64,000 nt of DNA from CBDIHP01 sp965279195 (lineage in GTDB: Bacteria > Planctomycetota > Planctomycetia > Isosphaerales > Isosphaeraceae): the NCBI GenBank assembly GCA_965279195.1, contig CBDIHP010000043.1, forward strand, positions 62,001-126,000. Reading direction: 5' to 3'. Shown here piece by piece: positions 34,655 to 45,200 of the stretch. The notes under the pieces were generated by a model. The model saw only the letters and a program-made list of their open reading frames with translations, had not been told where the DNA came from and ran no database searches. The position numbers and the translations under genes are program-made. How positions within the stretch are numbered: the first letter of the stretch is position 1; every line of letters begins with the position of its first letter.

Positions 34655-35983
34655 CTACTGAGAGAGGCCGATCTGGCGGCCGTAGGGGACCCCGAAGTCG
34701 CTCCCGGGGATGCCGCCGCTGCGGTGGACGTGGAGCAGGAACAGGAACGAGAGCAGGGCCGAGGCGCAGAAGGTCACCAGCAGCATGCGGCGGCCGGTCA
34801 CCCGGGCGACCACGCCCCCCAGCAAGAGGGCGGGCAGCCACAGATAGGGGCCGGGGAATGTGATGATGCAGTAGAACGTGTGGACGGGGTTGGGCGCCAG
34901 CGTGATCAAGGTCCCGTATCCCCAGAAGGACGCACCCATCAGCAGCGACAGGTTCGACCCGGTCGACCACAACCGCCGCAGGGCACTCGGCCTGGCCCGG
35001 GACAACTCGCGGCCGAAGGCGACGACCGCACGCATCAGCACAATTCCGAGGACGGCGTAGGTCGCCAGCGCGGCGTAGGTCGCCCGGCCCGCGACGGCGG
35101 GCGAGCGGAGGAAGTCGACAAACGGCGCCCGCTTCAGGCTGAAGACGATGTCGGCGCCGAACGGCTTGCCCGCCCAGAGCAGCCAGTATCGGAGCTTGAT
35201 GATGTCATTGATCTTGACCGAGACGATGTCATCCGTCCCGCCCTTCGGCCTCGTGCCCGCCGACTGCACGAGGTAGATCGCCCAGGGGATCATCGGCAGG
35301 GCACCGACCAGCGTGCCCGCGGCCCAGTAACGCCATCGAATCGGAGACGGGTCGGTCCGGTCGAAGGCCAGGGTCCAGAGCATGAGCGCGGCGGTGAAGA
35401 TGAATCCACTCATGTGGATTTGCCCCGTGAAGGCCCCGATGAGCCCCCAGCAGAAGGCCCCGGCGGGCGTCCGGCGATACCACCAGCCGATCCAGTTGAG
35501 CGCCGAGAACAGCGGAAGCACCGACTGGGCCCAGATCTTCCGGGAGTGGATGACCTCGGTCGGCGAGACGGCCGCCAGGGCGATGGCCCAGGCCCAGATC
35601 GCCCGCTGATCCCTCGGGACCGCCCGCCAGGCGAACCCGGCCAGGACGGCGAGCGCCAGGACGTTCAGCCCCTCGACCGACCGGGCCAGGCCGATCGGAT
35701 CCCCCGCACCCGTCAGCCTCGCCAGGGCGCTGAAGACCCACACGCTCATCCCGGCGTTGCGCGGGCCCGCGCTCGACGGCATCCCCAGAGCGGGCCAGGG
35801 CGACTTGCCACCCAAGCCCAGGGCCGACTCGGTCGTGTAACGCTCGTCCTGCTTGTACTCGATGTCGGCCCCCCAGGCGAACCGCAGGGCGGAACCCAGC
35901 AGGAGGGCGACGACGAGCAAGGCGAGCAGGCCGCGATCGTCCTGCTGGGGGTCCTCGATTTCCTGCGGCGGCACGGCGGACAT
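34655..35983 (-). CDS. Glycosyltransferase family 39-like membrane protein
   Basis: A 442-residue polytopic protein with about ten hydrophobic segments. The first large loop holds the acidic YKQDERYTTESALG region, where GT-C fold enzymes keep their catalytic Asp/Glu. GGGAG precedes the ATG at 35983; a Met at 36034 is less likely. The substrate, probably a lipid-linked sugar, is unknown. Confidence 0.72.
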   Translation of the reverse strand: MSAVPPQEIEDPQQDDRGLLALLVVALLLGSALRFAWGADIEYKQDERYTTESALGLGGKSPWPALGMPSSAGPRNAGMSVWVFSALARLTGAGDPIGLARSVEGLNVLALAVLAGFAWRAVPRDQRAIWAWAIALAAVSPTEVIHSRKIWAQSVLPLFSALNWIGWWYRRTPAGAFCWGLIGAFTGQIHMSGFIFTAALMLWTLAFDRTDPSPIRWRYWAAGTLVGALPMIPWAIYLVQSAGTRPKGGTDDIVSVKINDIIKLRYWLLWAGKPFGADIVFSLKRAPFVDFLRSPAVAGRATYAALATYAVLGIVLMRAVVAFGRELSRARPSALRRLWSTGSNLSLLMGASFWGYGTLITLAPNPVHTFYCIITFPGPYLWLPALLLGGVVARVTGRRMLLVTFCASALLSFLFLLHVHRSGGIPGSDFGVPYGRQIGLSQ

Positions 35984-36083
35984 GATCGGCACTCCCGGAT
36001 GCAACACCGGCCCGCCCGTCGCGCGCGAGCCCACCCAAGTTCCATCGAAATGGGCATCGGATCCGCGCCAGCCGGGGCCGGCC

Positions 36084-37712
36084 TCAATCCTGGGGGACCA
36101 GGCTCCAGTGCAGGGCGTCGATGCCGGCCAGGCCCGGCGGCGGCGGCACCCGGCGGCCCGGGCCCGACACCGCCCTCGATCTCATCGCATCGAGCAGCGC
36201 GTCGCGGACCCGGGCGAGCCCGGGGTCGGCAGCGAGGTCGCGGGTCTCCCCGGGGTCGTCGCGGGTGTCGTAGAGCCGGGTCGAAGGGCCGGGCAGGGGG
36301 CCGCCGGTGGCGTAGCCGTCCAGGCGTCTCCGACGCCCGGTCGAGACGACCAGCTTGTACCGATCGTCCCGGGCCATCGCCTCCTCGTTCTCGGTGTACT
36401 CGCTGTAGGCCACCTCGCGGCCCCTCGCGCCCGGGGTCCCCAGGGCCAGGCCGGCGAGCGATTGCCCGTCCAGGCCCGGCGGCAGCGGCAGGCCGGCGAG
36501 GTCGAGCATGGTGGGCATCACGTCGATCAACTCCACCAGGTCCGGCACCACCCGCCCGGCCGGCACATGCCCGGGCCAGCGGACGAGCAGGGGGACCAGC
36601 ACCGAGGGCTCGTACGAGCAGTGTTTCTCCAGCCGGCCGTGCTCGCCGAGCATGTAGCCATTATCACCTAAAAATACAACAATCGTTTCGTCGGATAGCC
36701 CTTCGGCGTCGAGGGCGTCGAGCACCCGGCCGATCTGGGCGTCCACGAACGAGACCGACGAGTAGTACGACGCGGCCACCCCGCGGAACTGCTCGGGCGA
36801 GAGCCGCCGGAAGATCGCCGGCTGCTCGGCTTTGTCCGCCTCGGTCAGCCTCGGGTCGGGGAACTGGTCGGGCCGGAAGGTCGCGGGCCAGGCGTCGGGG
36901 AACTGGAACGGGGCGTGGGGGTCGTAGAAGCTGACCACCAGCCCGAACGGCCGGGACCTGTTCGCCTTGAAGAACTCGGCCGCCCGGTCCGAATAGAACC
37001 GCGACTCCATGGCCGACTCGGGCAATCCGGCCGGTCGCACCTCGGCGTTGAGCCAGGCCTCGGGCGGGTCCTGGAACGGCCGCCACTTCCGGCGCCGATC
37101 GCCCTCCTCCGGCGGGTGGGCCTTGAGGTGCCGCTTCCAGTCGTCGGTGTCGAGCAGTTCTCCGAACCCGTGCCGCGAGCCCGAGTTGAAGTGCATCTTG
37201 CCGTAGGCGGCGGTGTTGTAGCCGAGATCCGAAAGCCAACCGCCGAGCGTGACCGCGTCCAGCGGCATGGCCGACAGCAAGCGAGTCACCCCGACGTTGT
37301 GCGGCAGCTTGCCCGTGATGAACGACGCCCGGCTCGCGGTGCAGAGCGGCGAGTTGCAGTACGCCCGCGTGAACCGAACCCCCTGCGACGCCAGCCGATC
37401 GAGCCGGGGCGTCGCCTTGCGAGGGTCGCCATCGACTCCCAGGATCCCCCCCCGGAAATCGTCCGCGACGATCAGCAGCAGGTTCGGGACCTGTTCCCCG
37501 GCAGAGATCCTCCGCGACGGATGCGCCGGCCCCGGCCTGCCATCCGTCGGCGCAACCCCCAGCGCCGCCAGCAGCAACACCGCCAGCCCGACCCGCACCA
37601 CGCGTTTGCCCCGCCCGTTCGACAAATCCCCGCCTCCGCGACAGACCTCAGCAAACTCCCGGGCCTCCGTCAACCCGACGCGCCGGATTCGAAAACGCGG
37701 GAACAAAGCCAA
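36084..37712 (-). CDS. Sulfatase with variant formylglycine site
   Basis: About 540 residues. The metal site LLLIVADDFRGG and the modification site CTASRASFITGK are present. The Cys (Cys124 from the first Met) is normally turned into formylglycine, but here the motif is C-x-A-x-R rather than C-x-P-x-R. GDNGYMLGEHG and KLVVSTG follow as in family members. A hydrophobic signal-like stretch lies at residues 40-55, so the true start may be a downstream GTG. It is probably exported and desulfates a polysaccharide or glycan. Confidence 0.88.
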   Translation of the reverse strand: MALFPRFRIRRVGLTEAREFAEVCRGGGDLSNGRGKRVVRVGLAVLLLAALGVAPTDGRPGPAHPSRRISAGEQVPNLLLIVADDFRGGILGVDGDPRKATPRLDRLASQGVRFTRAYCNSPLCTASRASFITGKLPHNVGVTRLLSAMPLDAVTLGGWLSDLGYNTAAYGKMHFNSGSRHGFGELLDTDDWKRHLKAHPPEEGDRRRKWRPFQDPPEAWLNAEVRPAGLPESAMESRFYSDRAAEFFKANRSRPFGLVVSFYDPHAPFQFPDAWPATFRPDQFPDPRLTEADKAEQPAIFRRLSPEQFRGVAASYYSSVSFVDAQIGRVLDALDAEGLSDETIVVFLGDNGYMLGEHGRLEKHCSYEPSVLVPLLVRWPGHVPAGRVVPDLVELIDVMPTMLDLAGLPLPPGLDGQSLAGLALGTPGARGREVAYSEYTENEEAMARDDRYKLVVSTGRRRRLDGYATGGPLPGPSTRLYDTRDDPGETRDLAADPGLARVRDALLDAMRSRAVSGPGRRVPPPPGLAGIDALHWSLVPQD

Positions 37713-37923
37713 TCCCCGCGTTTGGTTCGGAAATCACCGCGTAGGGTTCGCCGCGACGCGTACCCGCGTCCACCGCACCGACGGTGCCCCTGGCCGCGCG
37801 GGCGGATGGCATCGTCGTCCGCCCCCGTCGGTGCGGTGGACGCCGGCCCGGGAGGCCGCGTCGCAGCGCACCCTACGAAATTTGCGGGAACAAAGCCAAT
37901 CAACGCCTTTCGTTCGCGAAACA
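37697..37923. repeat. Hairpin element flanked by direct repeats
   Basis: An inverted pair, 37740-37783 and 37825-37877, shares CGTAGGGT, GCGACGCG and CGTCCACCGCACCGACG; one arm carries an extra GC-rich bulge. Outside it, GCGGGAACAAAGCCAATC occurs twice in direct orientation (37697-37714 and 37884-37901), with further similarity beyond. No gene is seen in the surrounding 37713-38149 gap. It looks like a transposed non-coding element. Confidence 0.65.
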
Positions 37924-38063
37924 TCGTTATCGTTCACGCGTCCTCAAGCCGTCACGTCAACATGTCCAGCCATCCTCTATAGACGCCCCTCCGTCCACTC
38001 GATTCGCCGGAATACCGGATTTCTCGCCGCCATCAACCCCTGCAGTCCCTGCGATCCAAACAG

Positions 38064-38089
38064 AGCGGCCCCGTGTGTCCGGGGCCGCT
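38064..38089 (-). terminator. Intrinsic terminator of the M56 gene
   Basis: AGCGGCCCCG and CGGGGCCGCT form a 10-base stem with a six-base loop, 61 bases past the stop at 38150. On the - strand it is followed by CTGTTTGG. Confidence 0.7.
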
Positions 38090-38149
38090 CGTGGCATCGA
38101 TCGCCGATCGAGACCAAACAGAACGAAAGCGGGCGCATCGCTTATGGAA

Positions 38150-41100
38150 TCAAATCGACGAGAGACTCGAAAGGCACGCGAGGATCGCTTCCGGGGTCGT
38201 GGCGAAGGGCATCGCACTCAGGCCGCTGCGTTCCGTCGGGCTCCGGGGCGTCCCCGCAGCTTCGTCGCGCCGGCCGATCGGTCGGGCCTTCGGACGCTCC
38301 GGATTCGACCTCACCGTTTCGGACTGGAACGTACCGAGGTCGATCACGCCGCCCCGTTCGACCGTCACTTCCTTGTACGCCTCCTTCGAGGGCCGCATCA
38401 GGCCCCGCATGGACTCGCCGCGGGGAATGGCGAAGACCGTGCATCGGGTGTCGACCAGGACCCCTGTGAAGCGGTACTTGCCCTGGCCATCGGTAACGGC
38501 CTCGGTCCTGTATGTCGCCACGGATTGCCTGGTACCGGAGGTGACCTGGATCAAAATCATATCGCGGCCGACGTCGGGCGAGCCGTCAGACTTGAGCAGC
38601 CGGCCGGTGAGGATCCCGGCGGGAGACATCGGAATGCGGAGATCCTTCGACCCGTCATTGATCCGGACCGACCCGGCGAGCGTCCCTTCCGCGTTGCGGG
38701 CGATGACGAGGGCCTTCGGATTCGGGCCGCCCGGCGAGAAGACGACCATCCTCGACGGCCGTCGAATGACCTTCACCTCGGCCGGCACATCGAAACGGAA
38801 CAACCCGTTCTCGTCTGCGGTACCTTCCGGCGGGGTGACCATCTCGCGACCGAACGGCAGAGCGGTGATGATCGCCCCCGGCACCTGTGGTTGGGCCTGC
38901 CCGGTGGCGTCGAAGGCCGTACCGGAGATCGTTACCGGCTTCCACTCGGGGTCGGTCTCATCCACGACGAGTTTGAAATGGCGGACCTGTTTGGTGGCCG
39001 GTGTGACCGTGACGTTGACCTGCTCGGAGTGCATGTCATCGGTCCCGGCCGAGATCCGATAATCGCCCGGGGCGAGTAGGATGTTGAGGCTGCCCGACAG
39101 TCCGGGATACGCGTAGGTCGTGAAGGACTCGCGATCCCCTCCATTCAATCGAATATCATTGTTCCTGGGCTGCGGGGGGCCCAGCATGGTCAGCCGCAGA
39201 TGCGCGCCGGCTCGCGGCTTGCCGTCCGGCCCGACGATCCCTGCGCCGATTATGCCGCCTTCGACGACGCGGAGATCGAGCCCCTCTCGGTCGATGCCCC
39301 GTTCCGAATAAATCCCGAAGATCGGCGCGGCGGCCCTGCCTCCCTCCAGCAGGGCGATCGAGATGGTGCGACGCGGCGGCACCTTGAATCGATAGATTCC
39401 CTCGGAATCGGTTCGAGTCCAGCCCTCCGAGTAATCGCCTCGGTCCGGGAATGCCTGGAAGCCGACGAGGGCACGTCGGAGCGGTTTCCCGTCCGTCTGA
39501 ATGACCTTGCCCGAGAAGGTCACATGGGAGGTTACGCGATACTCCACGGGCGACTTACTGCCGGGTTCGAGATGCACCGGCTGCAATTCCTGGCCTTCCC
39601 ACGGGAAGATCACGACTCTGGGCTGGGAACGGATCTCGCGAGGCAACCAGTGGAAATGGGCGATCCCCTGGGCGTCCGTCGCAGCGGTCATTGACTCGGT
39701 GGCGGCGATATTCAGAGGTCGGGATTTGCCTCTCAAGGAGATCCCGTGCAGGTGGACGCGAAAGCCTGCCCGGGGCTCCTTCTTCTCATCGACGACTCTC
39801 ACACTGGCGGACTGCGCACCCAGCAGCCGCAGCGTGATGGATTCGGGAATTTCAGATGGACCCGTGTTGAAGTAGTAGGGATCCACCAGGAAATAATCCA
39901 TCCCGACCCGATCCTTGTGTGCCACCACGGCACTGATCCGGGCATCGGCGGGGACCAGCAGACGCGCCCTGCCTTCGGCATCGCTAATTTGCTCGGCGAG
40001 CGGCCCATCGGCGTGGACCGTCACATGGGCCGACGGCACGGGTTTCCCCGTCCCATCCTTCACCAGGACGGCGATCTTCCGGGCGGGCTTCATGTTGATT
40101 TCGACGGGCATGTGCGATGTCAGTACCCTCAGGGGACTGGTTGCATAGCCCTGGATTGTGCCATCGGCGTTGGTGGCGATGATGTTCTCGACCCGCCTGG
40201 GCGGTCCGACCATCCTCAGGGTGAAACGCCCGTAGGCACCGCTCACGGCTGGCTCGGGCTGCTTGCGCAACCACGTCCCGTTGACCCGGATGCCCGAAAG
40301 CGTCTTCTCGTCGTCGACGGTGGTTCCTTCGATGACCGTGACGGTCTTGTCGCCGAAGGTCGGGTCGAACGGGAAGGGCGGCTCATCGGCCGGGGGGGAT
40401 GGAAGTTCGACCGGATCTACGGATGCGGCTTCTGGGGAGGTGGATGCGGGCTCGGGGCTCGCCTCGCTGGCCTGGGCGGGGGGGAGGAACCGCAGGCCGG
40501 CGAGGGGGAGGGCGAGGAGGGTCACCACCAGGGTGGCGGAGAGGGTCCGCAGGGGGGACGGGCGGGTCACGGGGGGCCTCCGTTCGTCGAGGATGTCGCG
40601 CACGCGGGTTTCCAGGGGCTCGAGCGCCTCCCAGAGGCCGACCACGGCCAGGTGTCGTGTGCGAGGGGGGGACTGGCGTTCGGCGAGGGCGAGCAGGGTC
40701 CGGGCGTACGAGGTGCGTCGGCTCCGGCCCAGGACGTGGTTGTCGCAGACCGCCTCGCGCGACCGGGAGAGGCGGCGGTTCAGCAGGTGGATCGCCGGGT
40801 GCGGCCAGAACAGGGCGGTGGCGATCCGCTGGAGGAGCCCGAACAGCGGATCGCGGCGGAACGCGTGGGCGCATTCGTGGATCAGGATCTCTCGCAACGC
40901 GTCCGGGTCGAGCGAGGCGGGCAGCCCTTCGGGCAGGTAGATCGCCGGGTAAATCGGGCCGCCGGCGAGCGGGCCCGGGAGGCCGGGGACCTCGAAGATC
41001 GGCGGCAGCTTGGCGTCGGGACCGAAGGCGTTGCGGAGTTCCGCCAGGGCGGCCGGGTCGGCCGGGCGGGCGAGGCGGCGGAGCCGTTGCAAACCCATCA

Positions 41101-41617
41101 GGCCGTGAATCAGTCTCAACGCGAGCATGCCCGCGACCGTCAGCCAGGCGGCCACGGCCAGGCCGCAGAGACTGGCGCGGTCGAACTCGAACGCGGGCTC
41201 GACGGGGGCCGCCTCGACCGGAGCCAGGATCCGGGGTTCGGCGACGACGGGCTCGGGCATCGCGACGGCGGGCAGGGGGGCCGGCTCCTCCTCGACCCTT
41301 TCCACGACCGACAGCCGGGGCAGGGGCAGGGCTGGTTGGGGCGGCGGGGCCTGGGGCGGTTCGGGGCGGCGGGCCTCGGGACGGGGCCAGGTGACGGCGA
41401 ACCATTGCGAACGGCCGGCGAGGGGGACCAGGACGGGGAGGGCGAGGATCAGGAGCAACGCGGCGCGGTCGATCGCGTGCGACGTCGCCGGGTCGCGACG
41501 CGCGAGGATCCGGCCGAGCAACCCGGCCGCCGACACGACCGCGGCGAGGGCCGACGCGCCCAGGAGCACCAGGAACCAGCCGTCCGCCCCCGGATCGAGC
41601 CGGGCGAGCGTGTTCAT
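38150..41617 (-). CDS. BlaR1-type M56 metallopeptidase sensor with long beta-repeat tail
   Basis: An 1155-residue protein from an ATG with AAAGGAGG upstream, overlapping the BlaI stop (ATGA). The N-terminal half has several transmembrane helices (VVSAAGLLGRILA, ALLLILALPVLVPLAG) and the zinc-protease motif HECAH at nt 40865-40879. In place of the usual penicillin-binding sensor there are about 700 residues of Ig-like carboxypeptidase-regulatory repeats (GTGKPVPSAHVTVHADGPL, GKVIQTDGKPL, GPDGKPRAGAHLRLT). The likely role is to sense an outside signal with the repeats and relieve BlaI repression by proteolysis. Confidence 0.88.
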   Translation of the reverse strand: MNTLARLDPGADGWFLVLLGASALAAVVSAAGLLGRILARRDPATSHAIDRAALLLILALPVLVPLAGRSQWFAVTWPRPEARRPEPPQAPPPQPALPLPRLSVVERVEEEPAPLPAVAMPEPVVAEPRILAPVEAAPVEPAFEFDRASLCGLAVAAWLTVAGMLALRLIHGLMGLQRLRRLARPADPAALAELRNAFGPDAKLPPIFEVPGLPGPLAGGPIYPAIYLPEGLPASLDPDALREILIHECAHAFRRDPLFGLLQRIATALFWPHPAIHLLNRRLSRSREAVCDNHVLGRSRRTSYARTLLALAERQSPPRTRHLAVVGLWEALEPLETRVRDILDERRPPVTRPSPLRTLSATLVVTLLALPLAGLRFLPPAQASEASPEPASTSPEAASVDPVELPSPPADEPPFPFDPTFGDKTVTVIEGTTVDDEKTLSGIRVNGTWLRKQPEPAVSGAYGRFTLRMVGPPRRVENIIATNADGTIQGYATSPLRVLTSHMPVEINMKPARKIAVLVKDGTGKPVPSAHVTVHADGPLAEQISDAEGRARLLVPADARISAVVAHKDRVGMDYFLVDPYYFNTGPSEIPESITLRLLGAQSASVRVVDEKKEPRAGFRVHLHGISLRGKSRPLNIAATESMTAATDAQGIAHFHWLPREIRSQPRVVIFPWEGQELQPVHLEPGSKSPVEYRVTSHVTFSGKVIQTDGKPLRRALVGFQAFPDRGDYSEGWTRTDSEGIYRFKVPPRRTISIALLEGGRAAAPIFGIYSERGIDREGLDLRVVEGGIIGAGIVGPDGKPRAGAHLRLTMLGPPQPRNNDIRLNGGDRESFTTYAYPGLSGSLNILLAPGDYRISAGTDDMHSEQVNVTVTPATKQVRHFKLVVDETDPEWKPVTISGTAFDATGQAQPQVPGAIITALPFGREMVTPPEGTADENGLFRFDVPAEVKVIRRPSRMVVFSPGGPNPKALVIARNAEGTLAGSVRINDGSKDLRIPMSPAGILTGRLLKSDGSPDVGRDMILIQVTSGTRQSVATYRTEAVTDGQGKYRFTGVLVDTRCTVFAIPRGESMRGLMRPSKEAYKEVTVERGGVIDLGTFQSETVRSNPERPKARPIGRRDEAAGTPRSPTERSGLSAMPFATTPEAILACLSSLSSI

Positions 41618-42054
41618 GTGCGGCCTCCTTTCCCCTTCGGACGCCGGGCGGGGGATTCCTCGGGCGTTTGCGGCTTCCCCTCGGCCCGATCGATCAGGGC
41701 GCGGATGCGATCGGCCTCGTCGGGGGAGACGCCCCGGCCGTCGAGCAGGGCGTGCACCAGCCCCTCGGCCGAGCCGTTGAAGGCGGTCTCGACGAGCTTC
41801 TTGACCATCGTGCCGAGCGTGGCCTTGCGTGCGACGGCGGCCTTGTAGCGGAAGGCGTGCCCCTCCTCGACGACGGTCAGCCAGCCCTTTTCCTCCAGGC
41901 GGGCCATGAGCGTCTGCACGGTGTTCCTCGCGACCTTCCGGCGCGGGCCGAGGGCCTTCCAGACCTCGGCGACGGTCACCTCGCCGCGGTCCCAGACGAC
42001 CTGCATGATCTCCAGTTGCGCCTCCGAGAGCGCGGGCGGGTCGGGCTCGGACAT
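41614..42054 (-). CDS. BlaI/MecI-family repressor
   Basis: A 146-residue winged-helix repressor: LSEAQLEIMQVVWDRGEVTV, WKALGPRRKVARNTVQTLMA and RLEEKGWL are typical. The TMVKKLVETAFNG region is the dimerisation part where the sensor protease usually cleaves. Its stop overlaps the M56 start (ATGA), a common BlaI-M56 arrangement. Two operators lie just upstream. Confidence 0.94.
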   Translation of the reverse strand: MSEPDPPALSEAQLEIMQVVWDRGEVTVAEVWKALGPRRKVARNTVQTLMARLEEKGWLTVVEEGHAFRYKAAVARKATLGTMVKKLVETAFNGSAEGLVHALLDGRGVSPDEADRIRALIDRAEGKPQTPEESPARRPKGKGGRT

Positions 42055-42079
42055 GACGGGAGACTCCTCGGGGACGGTT

Positions 42080-42121
42080 TTGCCTACGACTGTCGGCAAG
42101 TTTACCGACGCCTGTCGGCAA
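42080..42121 (-). promoter_or_regulatory. Two BlaI-type operators
   Basis: Two 20-base dyads, at 42080-42099 and 42102-42121, share TTGCC(G/T)AC-N4-GTCGGCAA (the second half-site starts TTACC). Their centres are 22 bases apart, two helical turns, and the nearer dyad lies 26 bases before the BlaI start. They fit cooperative autorepression. Confidence 0.75.
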
Positions 42122-42277
42122 GTCAAGGGTCGGCGGGGTGCGGGCTCGATTCGCGGGGCCGGTGGGTATACAATTCGGGGTGAACTCCCGCCGGATTGCG
42201 ACCGCCGCCATTGCCCCGCCCGCCACGGTTCCCGCCTGGCCGCGTCACGCCCGTTGAAGGAATGAGGGTCGTTCGCC

Positions 42278-45200
42278 ATGCACGACGTCCGGATCGCCTC
42301 TCGGACCCGATGGATTGCGCTGGGATTCGCCGCGCTGATGGGTCAGACGGTTCTTCATGCGGCCGACCCGAAGCCGGACGCGGCGCCGGTGGATTTCAAC
42401 CGGGAGATCCGGCCGATCCTGTCGAACCAGTGCTTCACCTGCCACGGCCCGGACGTCCGCAAGCGGAAGGGGGTGGCGAAGCCCCTGCGGCTGGACACGG
42501 AGGACGGGGTCTTCGGCGACCTGGGCGGCTACTCGGCCGTCGTGAAGGGGAAGCCGGAGGAGAGCGAGCTGCTCGAACGCATCAAGGCCGACGACGCCAC
42601 CGCCATGCCGCCGAAGGGGCACGGCAAGCGGTTGAGCCCGGCCGAGGTGGCGAAGTTCGAGGCCTGGATCAAGCAGGGGGCGCCTTACGCGAAGCACTGG
42701 TCGTACGTGATCCCGACGCGGCCCGAGCTGCCGCGCGAGACGAAGAATCCCATCGATGCGTTCATCCTGGCGAGGCTGGATTCCGAGGGGCTGAAGCCGT
42801 CGCCGATCGCCGACAGGGCGACGCTGATCCGCCGGGTCTCGCTCGACCTGACGGGCCTGCCGCCGACCCCGGCGGAGGTCGAGGCGTTCGCGAAGGACGC
42901 CCGGCCGGACGCCTATGAGCGGCTGGTGGATTCGCTGCTGGCGCGGCCGAGCTTCGGCGAGCACTGGGCGCGTTACTGGCTCGACCTGGCCCGCTACGCC
43001 GATTCGTCCGGCTACGCCGACGACCCCCCGCGCACCATCTGGGCGTATCGCGACTACGTCATCCGTTCCTTCAACGCCAACACGCCCTTCGATCGGTTCA
43101 CGGTCGAGCAGCTCGCGGGCGACCTGCTGCCGAACCCGACCGACGACCAGCTCGTGGCCACGGCCTTCCACCGCAACACGCTCACGAACAACGAGGGCGG
43201 CACGAACGACGAGGAGTTCCGCACGGTCGCGGTGGTGGACCGGGTGAACACCACGCTGGCCGTCTGGATGGGCACCACGATCGCCTGCGCCCAGTGCCAC
43301 GACCACAAATATGATCCGATCTCGCAGGAGGAGTATTTCAAGGTCTACGCCATCCTGAACAACACGGCCGACGCCGACCGGGGCGACGAGTCGCCCACGC
43401 TGCCCTTGTTCTCGCAGGCCCAGGTGACGCAGAAGGCCGAGTGGCAGAAGCGGGTCGGCGAGCTGGAGAAGTCGCTGAAATCGCCGCGTCGCGAGGCGCT
43501 GTCGGGGCTGCCGGCCTGGGCCGAGACCCTGAAGGTCGAGCCCGAGTGGCGGTCGGTCGAGCCGGTCTCGGTGGAGGCACGCGGCGGGTCGAAGGCGACG
43601 GTCCTCAAGGATCAATCGATCCGCATCGCGGCGAATCCGGATGTGAAGACCGACGCGTATACCGTTCAGATAGCGCTGGGGGATCGGCCCGTTGAGGCGA
43701 TCCGGCTGGAGACGTTGCCGGATGACAGCCTGCCCGGGAAGGGGCCGGGGCTGTCGCCGGGGAACGGCAATTTCGTGCTGTCGCGGGTGGTCGCGCAGGT
43801 GCAGGAGCCGGGCAAGTCGGCCCCGGTGGCTCGCTATGTCCGGGTCGATCTGCCCGGCAAGGAGCGGATCCTGTCGCTCGCGGAGGTGCAGGTCTTCGAG
43901 GACGGCGCGAACGTCGCCCCGCGCGGGGATGCGAAGCAGAGCGGGATCGCCTACGGCGGCGAGCCGCGTCGCGCCATCGACAGCAACACGAATGGCGATT
44001 ACTACGGCGCGAACTCGACGACCCACACCGAGCCGCAGGCCAACCCCTTCTGGGAACTGGACCTCAAGGCCGACCGTCGGGTGGAAAAAGTGGTCGTCTG
44101 GAACCGGACTGACGGCAACGTGGGCTCGCGGCTGGCCGGCTACACGCTGAACCTGCTCGACGCCGACCGCAAGCCGATCCGGACGCTCAAGGATCAAGGC
44201 GCCCCGGCACCCTCGACCACCCTGGCGATGGACGGGCCCCGGACGGTGACGCTCGCCTCGGCCTTCGCCGATTACGAGCAGACGGATTTCGGCGCGGCGT
44301 CGGTGATCGGCAACACCGACCTCAGGAACAAGGGCTGGGCCGTCGGCGGCAAGCTCGGCGAGCCCCACACCTTGACGCTCGTCCCCGCTACGCCGATCGC
44401 CGCGAAGCCGGGGAGCGTGCTCATTCTCAAGCTCGAACAGGTGTCGAAGTTCGAGAATCACACGATCGGCCGGTTCCGCCTCGCGACGACATCGGACCCG
44501 AAGGCCATCGCGATCGCCCGCGTGCCGGCCCCGATCGCGGCGATCGCGAGGATGCCGAAGTCGAAGCGGTCGGATGCGCAGGTGGCCGAGCTGGAGCGGC
44601 ATTACGCGGCCGAGGTCTCGCCGGAGCTGAAGAAGGACCGCGAGGAGCTGGCGAAGGTCCGGAAGCAACTCGCCGACCTGAAGCCCGAGACCACGGTGCC
44701 GATCTACCGCGAGCTGGCGGGGAAGGATCGGCGTGTGACGAAGCTACAATATCGCGGGAACTACCTCGACCTCGGCCCCGATGTGAAGGAGGGCGTGCCT
44801 GCGGCGTTCGGCGGGCTGCCGAAGGACGCGAAGCCCGACCGCCTGGCCCTGGCGAAATGGCTGGTCTCGGACCGCAACCCGCTCACCGCCCGGGTGATGG
44901 CGAATCGGTTCTGGGAGCAGATTTTCGGCCAGGGGCTCGTCGCCACCAGTGAAGAATTCGGGGCGCAGGGGGAACAGCCCAGCCATCCCGAACTGCTCGA
45001 CTGGCTCGCGACCGAGCTGGTGCGGACGAAGTGGGATGTGAAGAAATTCTTGAAACTGCTGGTGACCTCGGACGCCTACAAGCAGGCCTCGAAGGTCTCT
45101 CCGGATCTCGTTCAGCGCGACCCGGAGAATCGCCTGCTCGCGCGCGGCCCGAGGTTCCGGCTGCCGGCCGAGACGATCCGCGACCAGGCCCTGGCCGTGT

